From JAIBJN01 sp963748205 (GTDB taxonomy: Bacteria > Actinomycetota > Thermoleophilia > Gaiellales > Gaiellaceae): a DNA stretch of 64,000 nucleotides. Within the stretch, counting starts at the first letter, position 1. Each line of letters starts with the position of its first letter. The translations under genes were made by a program, and so were the position numbers. The notes under the pieces were generated by a model. It worked only from the letters and a program-made list of their open reading frames with translations, was not told where the DNA came from and ran no database searches. The DNA is taken from NCBI GenBank assembly GCA_963748205.1, contig CAVVIB010000023.1:1-64000 (forward strand), given 5' to 3'. Positions 62,640 to 64,000 of this stretch are shown here, one piece after another.

Positions 62640-63683
62640 ATGCGCCGGCACGCCGCCGTCCTCGTTCTGCTCCTCCTCGCCGCCGGCTGCGGCGGCGACG
62701 GGGAGGACGCCGCGCGCCAGACCACCGCCGCGGTCGAGACGCCCGAGCCGGTGCTCGAGCTGCCGTACGACCTCGCCGTCGACGCCGAAGGGCAGATCTA
62801 CGTCGCCGACGGGCTCCTCCACCAGGTCATCCGCGTCGATCCCGAGACCGGGGAGAGCGAGGTCTTCGCCGGCACCGGCGAGGTCGGCTCGGACGGCGAC
62901 GGCGGGCCTGCGGTCGAGGCGACCATTCAGGAGCCGGTCGGAATCGCGTTCGGCCCGGACGGGAGCCTCTTCATCGCCGACTTCACGGCGAACCGGATCC
63001 GCGCCGTCGCGCCGGACGGCACGATCTCCACGGTCGCGGGCACCGGCCGCGACGGCCGGACAGGAGACGGGGGCCAGGCGACGCGGGCCGACCTCGGGCT
63101 ACCGGCGTACGTCGCGCTGGATCCAACCGGGCGGTACCTCGCCGTCCCGACGCTCGGGAACTTCGTGCGCCGCGTCGATCTGGAGACCGGCCTCATCGAG
63201 ACGGTCGCCGGGGACGGCGAGCAGCGGACGACGGGCGAGGGAGGGCCGGCGGCGAAGGCAAGCGTCGAGTCGCCGCACGGGGCGGCCTACGACGAGGACG
63301 GGAACCTGTACTTCCCGGATGGCCAGAGCCTGATCAGGCGGGTGCTCGCCGAGGGCAGCAGGATCGAAACGGCCGTCGACGGGCTCGAGGGCGGCACCTT
63401 CAAGGTGCTCTTCGCACCCGACGGCTCCCTCTACCTGATCTCGGGCGATCCCTCGGGCGGCCAGGTGAGCCGGGTGGCCGAGGACGGCTCGCTCGAGGTC
63501 GTCGTCGGCACGGGCTCGCTCGGGGCGAGCGACGACGGCATGCGCGCGACCGAGATCGGCGTCCTCCCGAGCGACATCGCCTTCGCGCCGGACGGCGCGC
63601 TCCTCTTCAGCCAGTCCGAGCCGGAGCCGGCGGTTCGGCGCGTCGACCCGGAGACGGGCGTGGTGACGACGATCCTGCGCTGA
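62640..63683 (+). CDS. NHL-repeat lipoprotein
   Basis: 347 residues. Lipoprotein signal peptide with lipobox LAAGC (Cys17). The mature part consists of repeated beta-propeller blades with motifs such as LPYDLAVDAEGQIYVADGL, EPVGIAFGPDGSLFIADF and SPHGAAYDEDGNLYFPDG, about six NHL-like units. Anchored outside the membrane, it may bind carbohydrate or protein. A promoter like that of the ECF sigma precedes it, so it is a likely member of the regulon. Confidence 0.85.
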   Translation: MRRHAAVLVLLLLAAGCGGDGEDAARQTTAAVETPEPVLELPYDLAVDAEGQIYVADGLLHQVIRVDPETGESEVFAGTGEVGSDGDGGPAVEATIQEPVGIAFGPDGSLFIADFTANRIRAVAPDGTISTVAGTGRDGRTGDGGQATRADLGLPAYVALDPTGRYLAVPTLGNFVRRVDLETGLIETVAGDGEQRTTGEGGPAAKASVESPHGAAYDEDGNLYFPDGQSLIRRVLAEGSRIETAVDGLEGGTFKVLFAPDGSLYLISGDPSGGQVSRVAEDGSLEVVVGTGSLGASDDGMRATEIGVLPSDIAFAPDGALLFSQSEPEPAVRRVDPETGVVTTILR

Positions 63684-63686
63684 CCG

Positions 63687-64000
63687 TCAGGCGTACGAGA
63701 TGAGCTCGAGCAGCGAGCCGTCCGGGTCGCGGAAGTACACGCTCATGCCCTGCCCGCGTCCTCCCGCCCGCTCGACGGGCCCTGCCTCGATCTCCACCTC
63801 GTGGGTGCGCAGATGCTCCACAGCCTGCTCGATCGGGCCGGGCCAGACGAAGCAGAGGTCGCCGTTCCCGGGACGCACCGGCTCCGTCGCGACCAGGCTG
63901 CCGACGTCCGTGTCGGGGCCGTGGACGTTCAGCCGCTGGTCGCCGAAGGCGTACGCGAACCGGCCGGCTCCGATCGGCACGACCTCGGCGCCGAGCACGT
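63687..64000 (-). CDS. VOC (glyoxalase/bleomycin resistance) family protein, N-terminus cut by window
   Basis: At least 104 residues running off the right edge. YFRDPDGSLLELISYA at the C-terminus is the metal-binding (Glu) strand of vicinal oxygen chelate proteins, and FAYAFGDQRLNVHGPD an internal strand with His. About 20 N-terminal residues (usually with the first His) lie outside the window. Function within the superfamily cannot be told. Confidence 0.82.
   Translation of the reverse strand, partial: VLGAEVVPIGAGRFAYAFGDQRLNVHGPDTDVGSLVATEPVRPGNGDLCFVWPGPIEQAVEHLRTHEVEIEAGPVERAGGRGQGMSVYFRDPDGSLLELISYA

Overview
The window is very GC-rich, with dense, mostly overlapping genes (ATGA, GTGA and TAGTG junctions), GTG and TTG starts, and strong AAGGAGG-type ribosome sites. 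This suggests a high-GC actinobacterium. The mix of families (PucR regulators, APC-Usp permeases next to paired TrkA proteins, PuuD-like amidotransferases, sarcosine-oxidase-like complexes) makes me lean to a soil Thermoleophilia (Gaiellales/Solirubrobacterales) genome, but that is an inference. At least fifteen clean coding sequences are broken by one extra base, so the sequence probably comes from an incompletely polished long-read or metagenome assembly. I annotate those genes over their full length and give the break points.

Layout. 1-5.8 kb: a GlcD-type FAD oxidase and its Fe-S partner, a PuuD-like amidotransferase lacking its catalytic His and Glu, an EamA exporter, a PRC-barrel protein and a hydrolase. 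5.8-15.1 kb: an amine-catabolic block with a DAO-family oxidase plus GntR regulator, converging on an operon of APC permease, trimethylamine-dehydrogenase-like flavoprotein, glutamine-synthetase-like gamma-glutamyl ligase, aldehyde dehydrogenase and class I amidotransferase (Puu-like logic). 15.2-26.5 kb: regulators, a second PuuD-like enzyme, a P450/ferredoxin/ferredoxin-reductase set, an iron-type alcohol dehydrogenase, two GcvT-like aminomethyltransferases, an IclR regulator and a second DAO oxidase. 26.5-35.9 kb: transport, with a CPA antiporter, an Amt transporter with tiny membrane proteins, two APC-Usp (KimA-like) permeases and two TrkA proteins.

35.9-50.3 kb is the core C1 module, all on the minus strand. 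In transcription order it holds a PucR regulator, a GlnT/GmaS-type ligase, three glutamate-synthase-like subunits (MgsA/B/C), a GST-like protein, a GntR regulator, a four-subunit sarcosine-oxidase-like complex (D-A-G-B), formate-THF ligase and methenyl-THF cyclohydrolase. This is the gene content of the N-methylglutamate pathway for methylamine, or of sarcosine demethylation, joined to folate C1 oxidation. The alpha subunit keeps two sets of iron-sulfur cysteines that ordinary sarcosine oxidase lacks, which points to a dehydrogenase.

50.7-61.3 kb: a sulfatase, a PLP decarboxylase and a formate dehydrogenase operon. The FDH catalytic subunit carries an in-frame TGA exactly at the active-site position, followed by a SECIS-like hairpin with a GGUC loop, so I read it as selenocysteine. 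The operon also contains kynureninase, a NuoEF-type subunit, divergent fdhD and a MobA-like protein. 61.3-64 kb: an ECF sigma factor and membrane partner with matched promoters, an NHL-repeat lipoprotein and a partial VOC protein. Taken together, methylated amines could be demethylated, the C1 unit passed through tetrahydrofolate to formate, and formate oxidised to CO2, with nitrogen kept as glutamate. I see no rRNA, tRNA, CRISPR array, insertion sequence or phage gene.
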